From: Lepidostoma basale | Lineage: Eukaryota > Arthropoda > Insecta > Trichoptera > Lepidostomatidae | Assembly: GCA_022606425.2 (NCBI GenBank) | Contig: JAHDVF020001376.1 | Coordinates: 124,001-188,000, forward strand | Direction: 5' to 3' | Length of the DNA: 64,000 bases | Shown: piece after piece, positions 20,097 through 29,939 of the stretch | Layout of the letters: every line of letters begins with the position of its first letter | How positions within the stretch are numbered: the stretch's first letter is position 1 | Position numbers and translations under genes: made by a program | Notes under the pieces: model-generated | Told to the model about the DNA's origin: nothing | Seen by the model: the letters and a program-made list of their open reading frames with translations, nothing else | Databases searched by the model: none

Positions 20097-20402
20097 ACCT
20101 ATACTAAGTCATTAAGATGATTTGGGCATATGGAAAGAATGAATGAAGAAAGAATGGTAAAAAATATAAAAGTTAATAGAGGAGCTAGAAATAGAGGAAA
20201 ACCGAGGAAAACGTGGCACCATAAAATAAATCGAAAATATTGAATGTCGGCCACGTGAGGAGTCAGAGAAATCGACGCGCGTGCATGACACGATGTATGA
20301 ATGTTGAGGAACGACAGAAAAATGTCAGGAAAAAAAAGTGTGTCCATTATTTCTGCCTACCCCTTCGGGGAGACGGCGTGATGGTTAGTTAGTTAGTTAG
20401 TT
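20097..20402 (+). pseudogene. LINE-A 3' fragment with small deletions
   Basis: Conceptual reading: RWFGHMERMNEERMVKN, then the RG(R/K)PRKTWH block with a frameshift, then RNRRACMTRCMNVEE-like codons. It ends with CCCTTCGGGGAGACGGCGTG and (GTTA)n at 20384-20402. Confidence 0.75.
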
Positions 20403-20439
20403 AACTAAATACGTCAACCACCAAGTAATGGCTTCGTGT

Positions 20440-20695
20440 CAACGACTGTCGTGGCCGAGTGGTAAGTGCATTGACTGCCATCCCGAAGGTTCCGGGTTCG
20501 ATTCCCGGCGAGGGCAGTGTGATTGTCACACTGTCCTTGGTCTGGTGTAGAATTCACGTGACAATAAAATGGCGATAGATTAGCTAACTATCACATGTCA
20601 CGAGAATCACTATGATAGCTATAATACCCTTTACATCGATTTGGCTCATGCTGTCATGATGTAAAGGGCGATTCAACAAATTAATAATAATAATA
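20440..20695 (+). mobile_element. full-length tRNA-derived SINE, type 1 tail
   Basis: The best copy. The A box region is TGGCCGAGTGG (20452-20462) and the B box GGTTCGATTCC is at 20495-20505. The body has the inverted pair CAGTGTGATTGTCACACTG. The tail ends GATGTAAAGGGCGATTCAAC then (AAT)n. The RNA would be made by polymerase III and needs a LINE in trans. No clear TSD. Confidence 0.85.
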
Positions 20696-21430
20696 TAATT
20701 TTAAATTAAATGAAGTGTTGTTTACATAGAAAAAGATGTTCAATGTATCTGCATTATGTTATGGTGAATATAGAAGAAAAATACTTAATTAAAAAAAAAA
20801 ACATTACTTTGAAGCTATGCAAAAGCATTCTAGAATGAAATTCAAAAAAGTATGTTATGCGAATGACATGAGAATTGAAATGATCGTCTAACGTGACCGT
20901 CGCGGATAAACTTTACCTGGATCGATGTTACAGCGGAGGCTGAGAGAAGATCTCCCGTTACCGTTACTATCGACCTACGCGCAGCGGAATGCCGGCGTGA
21001 TGGCTTTTTATACGTAATATACATTACATTATGTACCGAGAGATGACCGATTCTGTCTTATATAATATAACCGCATGCCTGATCTCGAGACGTTTTCGAT
21101 GGAGGTGCACCTGTAATGTGACTTATTTACCCGATGTGATGAAACACATACGAAGTCTGCAAAATATAAACTGAACTGCATATATCGCACGCTTAATAGA
21201 ACACTGGTTTTACTAAAAAAAGCAAGTTTTGCTCAATCCGACATGAGTCGGTGTTTTAACAAAAACAATCGAAAAACACTTACGAATGAAAAAGACCGAT
21301 ATAGTGTAATAGAGGTCAATTGACGGAATTTTGACTTAATTTTAACGCGAAACGATGGATAGCGTTAACACAAGCCTCTGTCTAATGTTAACTTAATTAT
21401 GACCTAAACCATAATCGGTCAGTTTTCTAT
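20696..21430. other. no recognised feature
   Basis: No family signature. The small minus frame 20842-21024 resembles nothing I know. Confidence 0.35.
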
Positions 21431-21602
21431 TAAGCGTGCGATTGTTGGAATTTTGGAAAAGACTGATGAGTAAAGCAGCAAAGCAAGTACCATTAGGAAA
21501 TCGTCCTCCAGGAAGACGACCCAAAAGATGGCAAGACAGTTGGACATCTACATCCCAGGAAGAAGAGGAAGAGCAAATCTGCCGCACTTAAGATAAACGC
21601 AT
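21431..21602 (+). pseudogene. LINE-B C-terminal end
   Basis: Reading from about 21448: RLMSKAAKQVPLGNRPPGRR, PKRWQDSWTSTSQEEEEE, then a stop. It matches the end of LINE-B at 34384-34430 (PPGRPPKRWRDSWESTSQE). A closely related copy begins at 22740. Confidence 0.65.
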
Positions 21603-21752
21603 TAACTAGGGTTTGAGGCTTTTCGAGAAAAAAGCGTTTAAACTTTTTATTTTTATTTTGCTTGTATCTCAGGAACTAGATAGGAAACCAACATGAAAGT
21701 TGTACCAAAACAAAGAGAAGAAGGTTAAGAATACTTAAAAATACAAACATAT

Positions 21753-22728
21753 TAAGTAGGGGAAAAAGTAATTTCGTATTTTTCGCTTATTTCAATGCTT
21801 TATAAAAAGTGTTACAATCATCCGATTTTAATCAAATATACGCCGTTCTAATCAAATATCGATTTTAATCAAATATAGGACAATATATGGCCCAGTGAGA
21901 GACCACAATGGTTGGCGTCGTCGATATAACCGAGAGCTATATGATATCTATAAAGAGCCCGATGTGATCAGATCCATCAAAGTAGGGCGCTTGAGATGGG
22001 CTGGTCACATAATCAGAATGGACGACGACAACCCTACAAAACGCCTCACGCTCTCAGTACCACAGGGACGTAGAAGACCAGGAAGGCCCAAAATGCGATG
22101 GATGGACAGTGTCAACACGGATGCATCGGTGTTGCAAGTGAGAAATTGGAGAATAAGGGCATCAAACAGACAAGAATGGAGGAAGCTCCTGGATTCAGCC
22201 AAGGCCCACCCAGGGCTGTCGAGCTTAGGATGATGATGATGATATAGGATGCATAAGAACTTCCCATCCGAGCTCCTGGAGCTTCTGGTACGTCATCAAA
22301 TGTGTGCGGCCTGGCGTTGTCCTGATGAAACACGATTCCTCTTCTATTCACCAATGCTGGCCGTTTCTGTTCAATAGCTAGCTTCAAACGGTTGAGTTGT
22401 TCACAGAGAAAGGCAGAATTAAGCGTTTGGCCATAGGGGAGCAGCTCATAGAAGAGTATTCCCTGCCAATCCTACCAAACACACAGCAACACCTTCCTGG
22501 CCATCAGTTCTGGCTTGGCTGCAATTTCTTCTTTTGAGACCTCCATACTAAACGCACAATAGTTCACGACTGAAAAGACCAAGCGCAATACTGTTAGAAA
22601 CACGTTTGTAGTATACATTTACACCTTTACAACGACGTATCGTATGATCCGATGTGACCAATAATGAACGAGATATACTTAGTTGAAAAAAAAGGCGCGA
22701 AATACGAAATTACTTTTTCCTCAACCTA
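21753..22728 (-). mobile_element. mariner transposon, internally deleted and interrupted
   Basis: TA ends at 21753-21754 and 22727-22728 flank inverted repeats (left GGGGAAAAAGTAATTTCGTA, right inverted GAGGAAAAAGTAATTTCGTA). The minus strand at 22250-22560 encodes ARKVLLCVW, a stop, DWQGILFYELLPYGQTLN.., KLAIEQKRPALVNRRGIVFH and QDNARPH. DNARPH holds the second catalytic Asp of mariner transposases, and the DWQG Asp is next to the stop. The N-terminal DNA-binding part and the third Asp are missing, so it cannot move on its own. Confidence 0.85.
21881..22241 (+). pseudogene. LINE C-terminal fragment nested in mariner
   Basis: The frame 21895-22233 reads MRDHNGWRRRYNRELYDIYK, IKVGRLRWAGHIIRMDDDN, RRRPGRPKMRWMDSVNTDA.. 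and ends ..PGLSSLG*. Codons for TIYGPV precede the ATG. The 3' tail is (GAT)n. The 8-bp duplication ATATAGGA lies at 21873-21880 and 22242-22249. The frame is intact, but only the C-terminal tail of the reverse transcriptase is present. Confidence 0.85.
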
Positions 22729-22732
22729 TATT

Positions 22733-23080
22733 GATATTAAGAAACACTGATAAGTAAAGCAGCAAAGAAAATACCAATAGAAAATCGTCCTCCAGGAAGA
22801 CCACCTAAAAGATGGCGAGACAGTCGGACATCTACATCCCAGGAACAGGCCCCGAGAAATAACAGGACACAGTACTTAATAAAGCAGTAGAAGAAGAAGT
22901 AGAGCAAAGATACATTAAGGGGTTACGGGTCTGACTGCCAGCTTCACTCGTGCACTCACTAGGTCCGTCCCCCGTCCATGCGGGACTTATGTTAAAAAAA
23001 AAAAAATATATGTATATTTGCAACCAAGGGGGACCCAGACCACATTTAAGCTACGCTACTCTCACATAGCAATACAACAG
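22733..23080 (+). pseudogene. LINE-B C-terminus and 3' untranslated region
   Basis: Starts TLISKAAKKIPIENRPPGRP, PKRWRDSRTSTSQE, then stops. 22915-23070 (CATGCGGGACTTATGTTAAA, CCAAGGGGGACCCAGACCAC) has a second copy on minus at 32810-32985, which marks it as the family's 3' untranslated region. Confidence 0.6.
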
Positions 23081-23119
23081 CAAAAGAAAATACACTTCGA
23101 ATGATTTAAAAAAGTATGA

Positions 23120-23380
23120 ATTAACGATGTAGTCATTGGAGACCGAGGAAAACTAGGCAAAATTAATAAAAATTTTAAATTCGGCCGATTTCCTCTATTT
23201 TCTGTTTTGCTCTATTCACATCGTTAAAGTACAGGTATAATGTCTTTATCCGTGCGCTCCAAATGTCAGAACCAACGTAGTGAGTCTCTCATAATTTTGT
23301 TTTTAATACTTTGTTCCGCTCTACATTCTTTCCTTAGCATTTGAAATTCTGTCGTACATCGTTCTATCACACATACGATT
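23120..23380. pseudogene. LINE-A relics in opposite directions
   Basis: 23135-23190 (plus: GACCGAGGAAAACTAGGCAA) and 23195-23375 (minus: TCCTCTATTTTC .. CGCTCCAAATGTCAGAACCA, FGHLERT-like) are decayed LINE-A pieces joined tail to tail. Confidence 0.5.
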
Positions 23381-23394
23381 TTGAAAAAAAACTT

Positions 23395-23480
23395 TGTTGT
23401 AAATATCACAATTGATTTTTTGTCGCAACAGCTGTTTCGCTTACCGATTCGATTCGTCTTACAATCAACTAAAATATATC
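23395..23480 (-). mobile_element. HHE-Q ribozyme element, partial
   Basis: Antisense Q motif. CAACAGCTGTTTCGCTTACC gives GAAA and ACAGCTGT, with stem II GGTAAGC. The core side (GATTCGATTCGTC) has drifted from CTGACGA. The tail AATCAATTGTGATATTTACA is shared with 49300-49510. Confidence 0.5.
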
Positions 23481-23542
23481 TGTTTTTTTTATTTATATAC
23501 TTTGTATATACAACCCTAACATAAAAAATAAATGAAAATTAC

Positions 23543-23585
23543 ATATCAGACATGTTTCGGACAACCGGTCCTTCTTCAGTGATAC
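23543..23585 (-). ncRNA. hammerhead-like ribozyme, K family, best-preserved copy
   Basis: Read on minus: stem I GTATCA pairs with TGATAT (6 positions, one G-U). The core CTGAAGA matches the canonical CUGANGA. One extra A follows, then stem II GGAC/GTCC with loop CGGTT, GAAA, palindrome ACATGT and C17. All universally conserved core bases are present. The extra base after A9 is the one departure. Confidence 0.7.
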
Positions 23586-23654
23586 ATATTATAATGATAC
23601 GTATTTAAAATATTGTAAAATTGTTTACAAATATGATCAGTTTTGACAGATATT

Positions 23655-24650
23655 TTTCTGTCCGATCGCCTTTTCAGCGTCAAAATCAACAAGGCCAAAT
23701 CCCTTGTACGCCCTATCAGAGCAGGAGTTCCCCAAGGTTCAGTAATGGCTCCTACTCTGTTCAACATCTACTGCAGTGATATCCCTCTTCCCCGAGATCA
23801 GAACACCCACATTGCCCAATTCGCTGACGATACGGGCATCATCTCCAGTGCTAAAAGGCCGCTTCTCGCGACCCGCAGGGTGCAAAAACAGGCCGATGTG
23901 CTAGAGGTGTGGTGCAGAAACTGGCGCATTACCATCAATCCGAGTAAAAGCGCAGCGACCCTTTTCAGTAAAAGACACATTCCTCCAAACATTCCCAACA
24001 TAAAAATGTTCGGCCAAGACGTTCCTTGGACCAAAACAATCAAATACCTTGGGGTTACCTTGGATTCTAAGCTGACATGGAGGCCACACATTACAAATAA
24101 AGTCAAAGCCGCGTCAAAAGCAATATCAGCCCTCTACCCAATGTTAGCTAGAAACAGTAAACTAAGCATCGACAATAAACTCCTGATATACAAAACGGTT
24201 ATAAGGCCGATCTTCACTTATTCAGCCCCAATCTGGGGCTATGCAGCTTCGAGTCACATACAAAAACTCCAAATCCTGCAAAATAAGGCTATCCGTTTAT
24301 CGCTTGGTGCGCCTTCATGGACCAGGATTACACAACTGCACCTAGAATCGGGAATCCCGATGATAGATGAATTCATTCTGAAACTTGCCGAACGTTTTTA
24401 CAAAGGACTCCCTTCACATCCCAACCCCACAATAAAAGACCTCTCTAATTACGACCCAAACACTTCCAGCCGCCACAAGCGCCCAAAATCGATTCTCCTT
24501 CAGAGGAACACTCCGGGCCACACAAATCATGCCCCCGAATAAACTAACAACCCACCAAATCACCTTCCAACAATGTTCCCATCAGACGTAAGAGGAAGAG
24601 CCACATGAGCTGAACCTCTGTAAGCCAGAAGATCCAAGTCCAAGTCCAAG
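23655..24650 (+). pseudogene. 5'-truncated Jockey-type reverse transcriptase
   Basis: The open frame runs to 24542 and lacks a true start: its apparent first codon is TTG inside the TSD. Motifs in order are AGVPQGSVMAPTLFNIY, FADDTGI (catalytic Asp pair), WRITINPSKSAATLFSK, KYLGVTLDSKLTWRPH, then the thumb ..IYKTVIRPIFTYSAPIWGYA and LQNKAIRLSLGAPSW. The fingers and endonuclease are missing. The 3' end is a short (CCAAGT)n tail at 24633-24650. TTGACAGATATT at 23643-23654 and 24651-24662 is the duplication. The uninterrupted frame suggests a fairly young insertion. Confidence 0.85.
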
Positions 24651-24762
24651 TTGACAGATATTATAAAGATTTATTTTGTTCCAAAATAAATCTTTATAAC
24701 ATCTGTCAAAACTGATCATATTTTTAAACAATTTTATAATATTTTTAATATCTTTATAATAT

Positions 24763-24805
24763 GTATCACTGAAGAAGAACAGGTTGTCCGAAAAATATCT
24801 GATAT
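24763..24805 (+). ncRNA. hammerhead-like motif, K family, decayed
   Basis: Stem I GTATCA/TGATAT and core CTGAAGA plus A are intact. Stem II is GAAC/GTCC with one mismatch, and the stem III palindrome has changed (AAATATC). Less likely to be active than its partner at 23543. Confidence 0.55.
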
Positions 24806-24850
24806 GTAATTTTATTTATTAAAATAAGTTAGTTTTGTTTATACTCGTAT

Positions 24851-25186
24851 ATATATAGTATATAAAAAAGAAAAAGCCAAATAAAACATCTACACACAAA
24901 GTATAGCGAACATAGAATAAACTAAAAGGTACATCCGAAAGACTTAGTTTATATACAAAATTATTAGGAGGGGAAGAAACTACACTTAATATTGTAAACA
25001 ATTATGATAAAGATGGGGAAAAACAGTAATTTAGTTCCAACAGTAACAGAAAATTAATATTGATGAGTCAAAAAAATTAGGAGAAATAAACAGGGAAGCT
25101 AATAACATTAGTAGAAAAGGGGTTCAATAGATGAAAGACAATTATAATAATCATTTATTAATTTCTATCTAAATTATGTCTTTTCA
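24851..25186. other. no recognised feature
   Basis: AT-rich sequence. Confidence 0.35.
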
Positions 25187-25470
25187 AATGTATGTTTGTT
25201 CTAAATTACATTTTGATATTTTTTTATATTATCATCATGTATTGTTTAATATTCTTTTATTTATTAGTTATAACTGATAAAAAATAATTATTAGTACCTA
25301 TAACAAATAGCCAAGTAAATTATTGTATCGAATTTTTAATGCGTTTTTTATATTAGTCTTTGTTTGTTTAGTTTTACATCTGAATATGGAGGTATCCTCC
25401 GAAACATGTGTTTTTTTAATTTTTTTAAAAATACTTACTTGATTGAACAAAGTTATTTTCAATTTCCTAA
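25187..25470 (+). mobile_element. HHE-S element
   Basis: Shares body blocks with 59034-59380 (GTCTTTTCAAATGTATGTTT, ..TTGTATCGAATTTTTAATGCG, AGTCTTTGTTTGTTTAG) and with 63690-63900. The ribozyme at 25376-25413 has stem I ACAT, core CTGAATA (G8 changed to T), extra T, stem II GGAGG/CCTCC, GAAA, ACATGT. The G8 change should disable it. Confidence 0.65.
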
Positions 25471-26100
25471 TTATAATAATGGTGGAAAAAAACGTATTAA
25501 GATAATAACCGATGAGTCACACATACTCGTAATTGAGAAAATAAGCAAAAAAGTGAATACGTAATCAATATTTTTCGTTGAATTATAATACGAAAATGTT
25601 TTTAATGTATTATAAACTATAGAAGAATGTGTAGGAATTTGATTGTTGATGATATTTAAAAAAAATTGAATTATATTCTTTAAAAATCAAGTCAATCTAT
25701 AAACGCGTAATACCATTATTAAAATTTTAGAGTTTAATTAATTCGCCGAAATATCTAAATTGTAGGCCAATATTTCGGTTAAAACGAAGGCCGTGGACCA
25801 ATAATAAAATGTTCTCCTTTCACGTTAATTGTTAAATGAAACGATACATAAATAAATGTCGCCCGGTTTTTGCTCCACGTTACAGTATACTACTCGTAGT
25901 ACGTCCTTGCCCAATTCACGAGACTGACAAATGAAAAAATACTTGTATTTTTACTCCGGCATCAGTAAACTCTACAATGCATTGTACATAGTTGATTGTC
26001 TTTCGTAATACTATGAGTTGATAACTTGTATCAATCGAATATTAACAAATTGCTTGTAGATTCGCGCGCTTAACCTTAGACCGCTAACCGAACGTTATTC
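25471..26100. other. no recognised feature
   Basis: Nothing assignable. Confidence 0.35.
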
Positions 26101-26104
26101 TAGC

Positions 26105-26440
26105 TAAGAATCAATTGTATCTCAATAGAGACGAAGATGCAAATTGGAAATAGAATATGGTTCATCGAGGTGTTTCAAGACTTATGACCTGTCATTGGTT
26201 GGGTTAAGCGCACGCTTTATGTTATACAACATTCCCCATTCCACATTTTTTCTTATGACCACCATGTCTGACAAGTTTTTTTGGAAGTTGTGTATATGTT
26301 AATCTGTAAGACCACATGGTAGTTTTTGCAATCTACACACTAACGCCATCTACGAAGATTGTATTTTTTTAAGCATTAAGCAGAAGATCTTTTTAACGCA
26401 ATGTGAAAGGCTACCGCCATTTAGCGCATTGCTAGAAACC
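26105..26440. repeat. foldback element E, diverged copy
   Basis: AATTGTATCTCAATAGAGAC, GACCTGTCATTGGTTGGGTT and TATGACCACCATGTCTGACA match one arm of 2058-2575. The centre ACACTAACGCCATCTACGAA aligns to GATGGCGCTAGTGT inverted. Confidence 0.6.
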
Positions 26441-26725
26441 ACCTGGAGATGTCACTCCAATCTATATGCTATAATTTTTTATTTTTTTCTTAGTAGTCCC
26501 TTGGTTCGCACAGTGTCAGCCCGCGTCTCTACAGCGTACGTCATGATAGGTCGCACGCATGTTTTATAGATTCTGATCTTGCTGTCGATACGCATGTGCT
26601 TGTCCTTCCAGACCGGATTCTTCAGGCATCCTGACACGGCAGAGGCTTTACTGACTTGTTCTCGTACTTCAGTATAAAGGTCATTTTGGCTGCAGATCTC
26701 TACTCCCAAATACTGCACTACTTTA
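26441..26725 (-). pseudogene. LINE-B thumb fragment
   Basis: The minus frame 26479-26718 reads MQYLGVEICSQNDLYTEVRE, KASAVSGCLKNPVWKDKHM, RIDSKIRIYKTCVRPIMTYA and VETRADTVRTKGLLRK. YLGV and CVRPIMTYA are the post-catalytic RT and thumb motifs of non-LTR elements. It directly complements the downstream parts at 15171 and 36451. Confidence 0.75.
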
Positions 26726-26880
26726 TTTTATTACTGTTAAAATTTAAAACACTGTAGTTTATTGTAACACCTGATGATGCCAACATCGATTGGCGAAGCT
26801 GTCTCTCAGTAAATAAAAAGAAATTATAATATATAGTGTTTTAAATTTTAACAGTTATAATGTTGAAGTATCATAGTGTT
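26722..26880 (+). mobile_element. HHE-Q element with inverted tails
   Basis: The tail ACTGTTAAAATTTAAAACAC (26736-26755) is mirrored by GTGTTTTAAATTTTAACAGT (26840-26859). The ribozyme lies between. The outer motif TAATGTTGAAGTATCATAGT also occurs inverted at 49260-49285. Confidence 0.6.
26767..26810 (+). ncRNA. hammerhead-like motif, Q family
   Basis: Core CTGATGA (26771-26777) is canonical, with an extra T. Stem II GCCAA/TTGGC is perfect with loop CATCGA. The GAAACAGCTGTC end is shortened to GAAGCTGTC, so the palindromic stem III is damaged. Confidence 0.5.
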
Positions 26881-27150
26881 TCTGGTGATACCGGTGGGAA
26901 AAGCAATTAGTCTGCTGACCGCGGTCCCCTCGGAGATCGACGTCTTTCATATTAGTGAAGGTACGTTCAGGGGACAAATACTCTTGACTTTAGAAAGTAT
27001 CTTGTCTTCCTAATGTCGAACCATCTCTAATGCGTTCCTGGTATTATGTTGTATTTTTATAATATTTTACCTGTTCTCAATAGATGCCTTAAACATTTTG
27101 CAGTTTGTAATGTCTTTTGAGTTTATAAACTGATTTGATTTCATTTGATT
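26880..27150 (+). repeat. J1 3' end fragment
   Basis: Encodes VIPVGKAISLLT..SEIDVFHISEGTFRGQ and then the J1 3' untranslated end, nearly identical to 17835-18085. It ends in TGATTTGATTTCATTTGATT, so the family's tail is a GATTT-type short repeat. Confidence 0.7.
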
Positions 27151-27755
27151 TGAAAACAACGGACTATTTGATTATCTTTAAATATAGAATAAGGTAAATT
27201 TAACTTCGTTTCAATAACATAAGGTAATTTCGTGCATACGAGTATTAAGGCTATTATTGGAAAAGCAAAGCAGGTTTTGAACTTATTACTACTGTATTAT
27301 TATTACATTATTACTACTGTAGAATAGACAAAGACTAATGGATAAAAACAAGTTTTTGAAATACAAACGAGCGTCGGCTACGAGTTGTTAACGTATAGCA
27401 ATCGATATTATGTTCATATTTGATGACGAAATAATATGATTACTTTGTATTTCGATTTTTTATATGCTTATTTTGTAGATAATGACTGGTTACCAAGAAT
27501 GTATGCCTAAGTTTGTATAATCAAACGTAATAAAGATTTGGATATTTCAAACAAATAATGGTAAATGAAATAAAATTTGCTTAAGGCACATATTCTTACA
27601 ATTATGACTTTATTTGCGAGAGAAACCTGGTGAATATGTTTGAAATAAACGCCATACAAGTTATTTAACATTTCATGAACAATGGTGTCCATGTGTCCAA
27701 ACAGTGATGTCCATGTCCATGTGGGATGAACAATTCCATAATAAATAATTATTAC
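27151..27755. other. no recognised feature
   Basis: No repeat or coding signature noticed. Confidence 0.35.
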
Positions 27756-27759
27756 GAAT

Positions 27760-28004
27760 TAAAACGTTTCTAGAAGTTTAATTATATTTTATGGGAATGA
27801 TATGTTTTGACATGACATTGGAATTTTATTTTTACAATCTTCAATGTGAGCATAAACTAGCTCATTATTATGAAGATGGAATCTGGTCGTGCCAAGGTTT
27901 GAACCTATGTCCACTGGATCAGGAGCCAAGCGTTCTATACCTAGACCACCAAATTATCCAGCGCCCCCCCCCAAAAAAACCGAAATTTAAAATTTATAAT
28001 TTTA
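27760..28004. mobile_element. HHE-G fragment and a second tRNA-like SINE fragment
   Basis: 27762-27815 is a G tail (AAAACGTTTCTAGAAGTTTA) running into a broken ribozyme. 27895-27965 on minus reads TGGTGGTCTAGGTATAGAAC, GCTTGGCTCCTGATCCAGTG, GACATAGGTTCAAACC: A-box-like and B-box-like (GGTTCAAACC) parts of a different tRNA-derived head. Confidence 0.45.
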
Positions 28005-28370
28005 ATTGATTAATTTGGTCATGCCATGTTTTCCTCGGTCGTCCTCTGCTTCTTTTTCCACTCACGCTGCTTGTGTACAACTTTTTAACCATTCTACTCT
28101 CATCCATTCGCCTTCTTTTTTAATTTTCCATTCGTCGATTCTTTTTTAATTTTATCTATGATGGAGTCATTTGCCTTATATTTCTTTCTTATTTCATCGT
28201 TCGGTATAATATCATACAACGTCTTCGCGCACATTATTCTTAGTGATATCATTTCTACAGCGTTTATCCTGCTTTCATCCTTCTTTTGCCAGCTCCAAGC
28301 TTCACTTCCATACATGAGGGTAGGCACTGGAACTCCATTATGTACTGCCATCTTTGCTTCTGTGGATTTT
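28005..28370 (-). pseudogene. LINE-A fragment, upstream part
   Basis: The minus frame 28100-28351 reads MAVHNGVPVPTLMYGSEAWS, WQKKDESRINAVEMISLRI, then NDSIIDKIKKES with an internal deletion. 28010-28090 holds RGRPRKTWHDQIN-like codons in another frame. VPTLMYGSEAW is a typical thumb motif. Confidence 0.7.
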
Positions 28371-28371
28371 T

Positions 28372-28700
28372 GAAAACGTTTCTAGAAGTTTAAATATATT
28401 TAGTGGGAGTGACATGTTTTGACATGACATAAAATGTCACTTTAAAAAAAAGACCAAGACCAAGGATTTAAATCAATGATATTATAATAGAATTTTTTTT
28501 CACAATCTTCAATATGAGTAGAAAATAGCTCATTATTATGATTTGGTCATGCCATGTTTTCCTCGGTCTACCTCGACTCCGTACTCCATTTATATCATTG
28601 TATACTTTTTAACCATTATTTCTTCACCCATGCGTTCCATATGTCCGAACCAACGCAGCGATCCTTATTTACAGAGATATTTCCTTAATACTTGCGAATA
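28372..28700 (-). pseudogene. HHE-G fragment next to LINE-A fragment
   Basis: 28372-28440 is a G tail with a broken ribozyme (GACATGTTTTGACATGACAT). 28535-28680 encodes LINE-A RG.PRKTWHD and RWFGHMERMGEE-like codons on minus. Confidence 0.55.
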
Positions 28701-29090
28701 CTTTGTCATGGGAATAGGTACGTATAATAACGAGAAGACATCTAGCGAATACCGGCATAACTAATAACCTTGTTAGGAGTGCCACCAACAGGTGTAACTG
28801 GTTCGCGATCTCCCCACAGGGTTAGCTGGTCTAGAGTACAACGATCCGACACCCCACATGATCGGGTGATTGCTTTTAACATCAATAGCCATCTATGCGT
28901 CTCTTCTTAATACTAGCTAAACTGTGATGGATATCGAGTGACCCGCAAGTTCGTACCTGTTAGAACAGTCGCTTAGAAAAGGCATATGTACATAGATTGT
29001 ATTTTTTTTATGTTTAATTTATGATATAACCACTTCTAGAGCTACAATTTACGAGGTAGTTTTATCTTATATAAATTTAAAACACACGTG
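28701..29090. other. no recognised feature
   Basis: 28770-28960 is GC-richer (GTGCCACCAACAGGTGTAAC) and could be an old 3' untranslated region, but I found no second copy. Confidence 0.3.
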
Positions 29091-29092
29091 TT

Positions 29093-29645
29093 TAACCTTT
29101 CCCTTACGGTGCTAAAATAAAAACGTACGTTTCGGTGTAGGGTAGTCAGTACGCGTTAAAAAAATAGTGATTTTAAATCGGAAAAATAGGGACATTCATA
29201 GCTAATCCCCTTATATAATTATAATTGAAGACAAAAATTATAATAATTGAGATTTAATTGCTAAAAACATTAAAAAACACGCTCACCGAACGGGCTTAGG
29301 TCCGCTCTGGTTGCGAGCCCGAAAGCAACTGACGGCGCGGCGGGACGGCGAGAGTGAGAACATTGAGCTAGAACATATGCAAGAATGAGATGCGAATATA
29401 GTGTGTCGCACTCAAATCGCTGTTTATACGCGCATTTGTTTCCGATTTTCACAAAATACCTCCGATGTACCCGATAAATTCTGATTATTATTAATATTTT
29501 TTTTATCAATGCGTTAAAATATTTTGGAGGAACATCTAAAATTTTAACCTTGTATTTATTATAGTTATAGAGATATTGATGGTTTTTAGAAGCAACGTGT
29601 AGAAGATACCCATCATAGGGGAGAGAGGGTTAAGTAGAGTCAATC
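29093..29645. repeat. dispersed repeat H, copy 1
   Basis: Shares long blocks with 35704-36450: GGTGCTAAAATAAAAACG, TTTTAAATCGGAAAAATA, CACAAAATACCTCCGATGTA and GAACATTGAGCT. About 550 bp. No terminal repeats or coding capacity were found, so the class is unknown. Confidence 0.6.
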
Positions 29646-29939
29646 ACTGTGAGTAAGGGATGAATACCTTTATGCGAGTGTTAATAGTGCCATATTGTGA
29701 CAGTCTCAACACTTTTTTGTTGATAAACTTAAAGGGGTTATCACTGTGTAATTACGTAAAGACGATTTTTTATAAATTAAATCATTTTTGATCTTTATTC
29801 TGCTGATGAAGGTGTACTGTTGCAAACCAATAACTAGGTATAATTAAATTTTTTTTTAATAAAACGTATGTTTTCTACGAATTTCATTATAAATTTAAGA
29901 TAAACTAATTATTAAGAATTTTTTTATAAATTAAAACAC

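Larger units (their letters stand above)
23481..24850. mobile_element. HHE-K palindromic element split by a Jockey insertion
   Basis: The outer arms mirror: 23543-23655 against 24651-24805, including GATCAGTTTTGACAGAT and ATCTGTCAAAACTGATC. The restored centre is a short perfect hairpin (ATAAAGATTTATTTTG / CAAAATAAATCTTTAT). Ribozymes point outward at 23543-23585 (minus) and 24763-24805 (plus). A second, uninterrupted K palindrome is at 30560-30910. Confidence 0.75.

Noticed and set aside
20443..20520. A genuine tRNA gene
   Set aside because: A and B boxes are present, but the acceptor stem does not close and the sequence continues into a SINE body found many times in the window.
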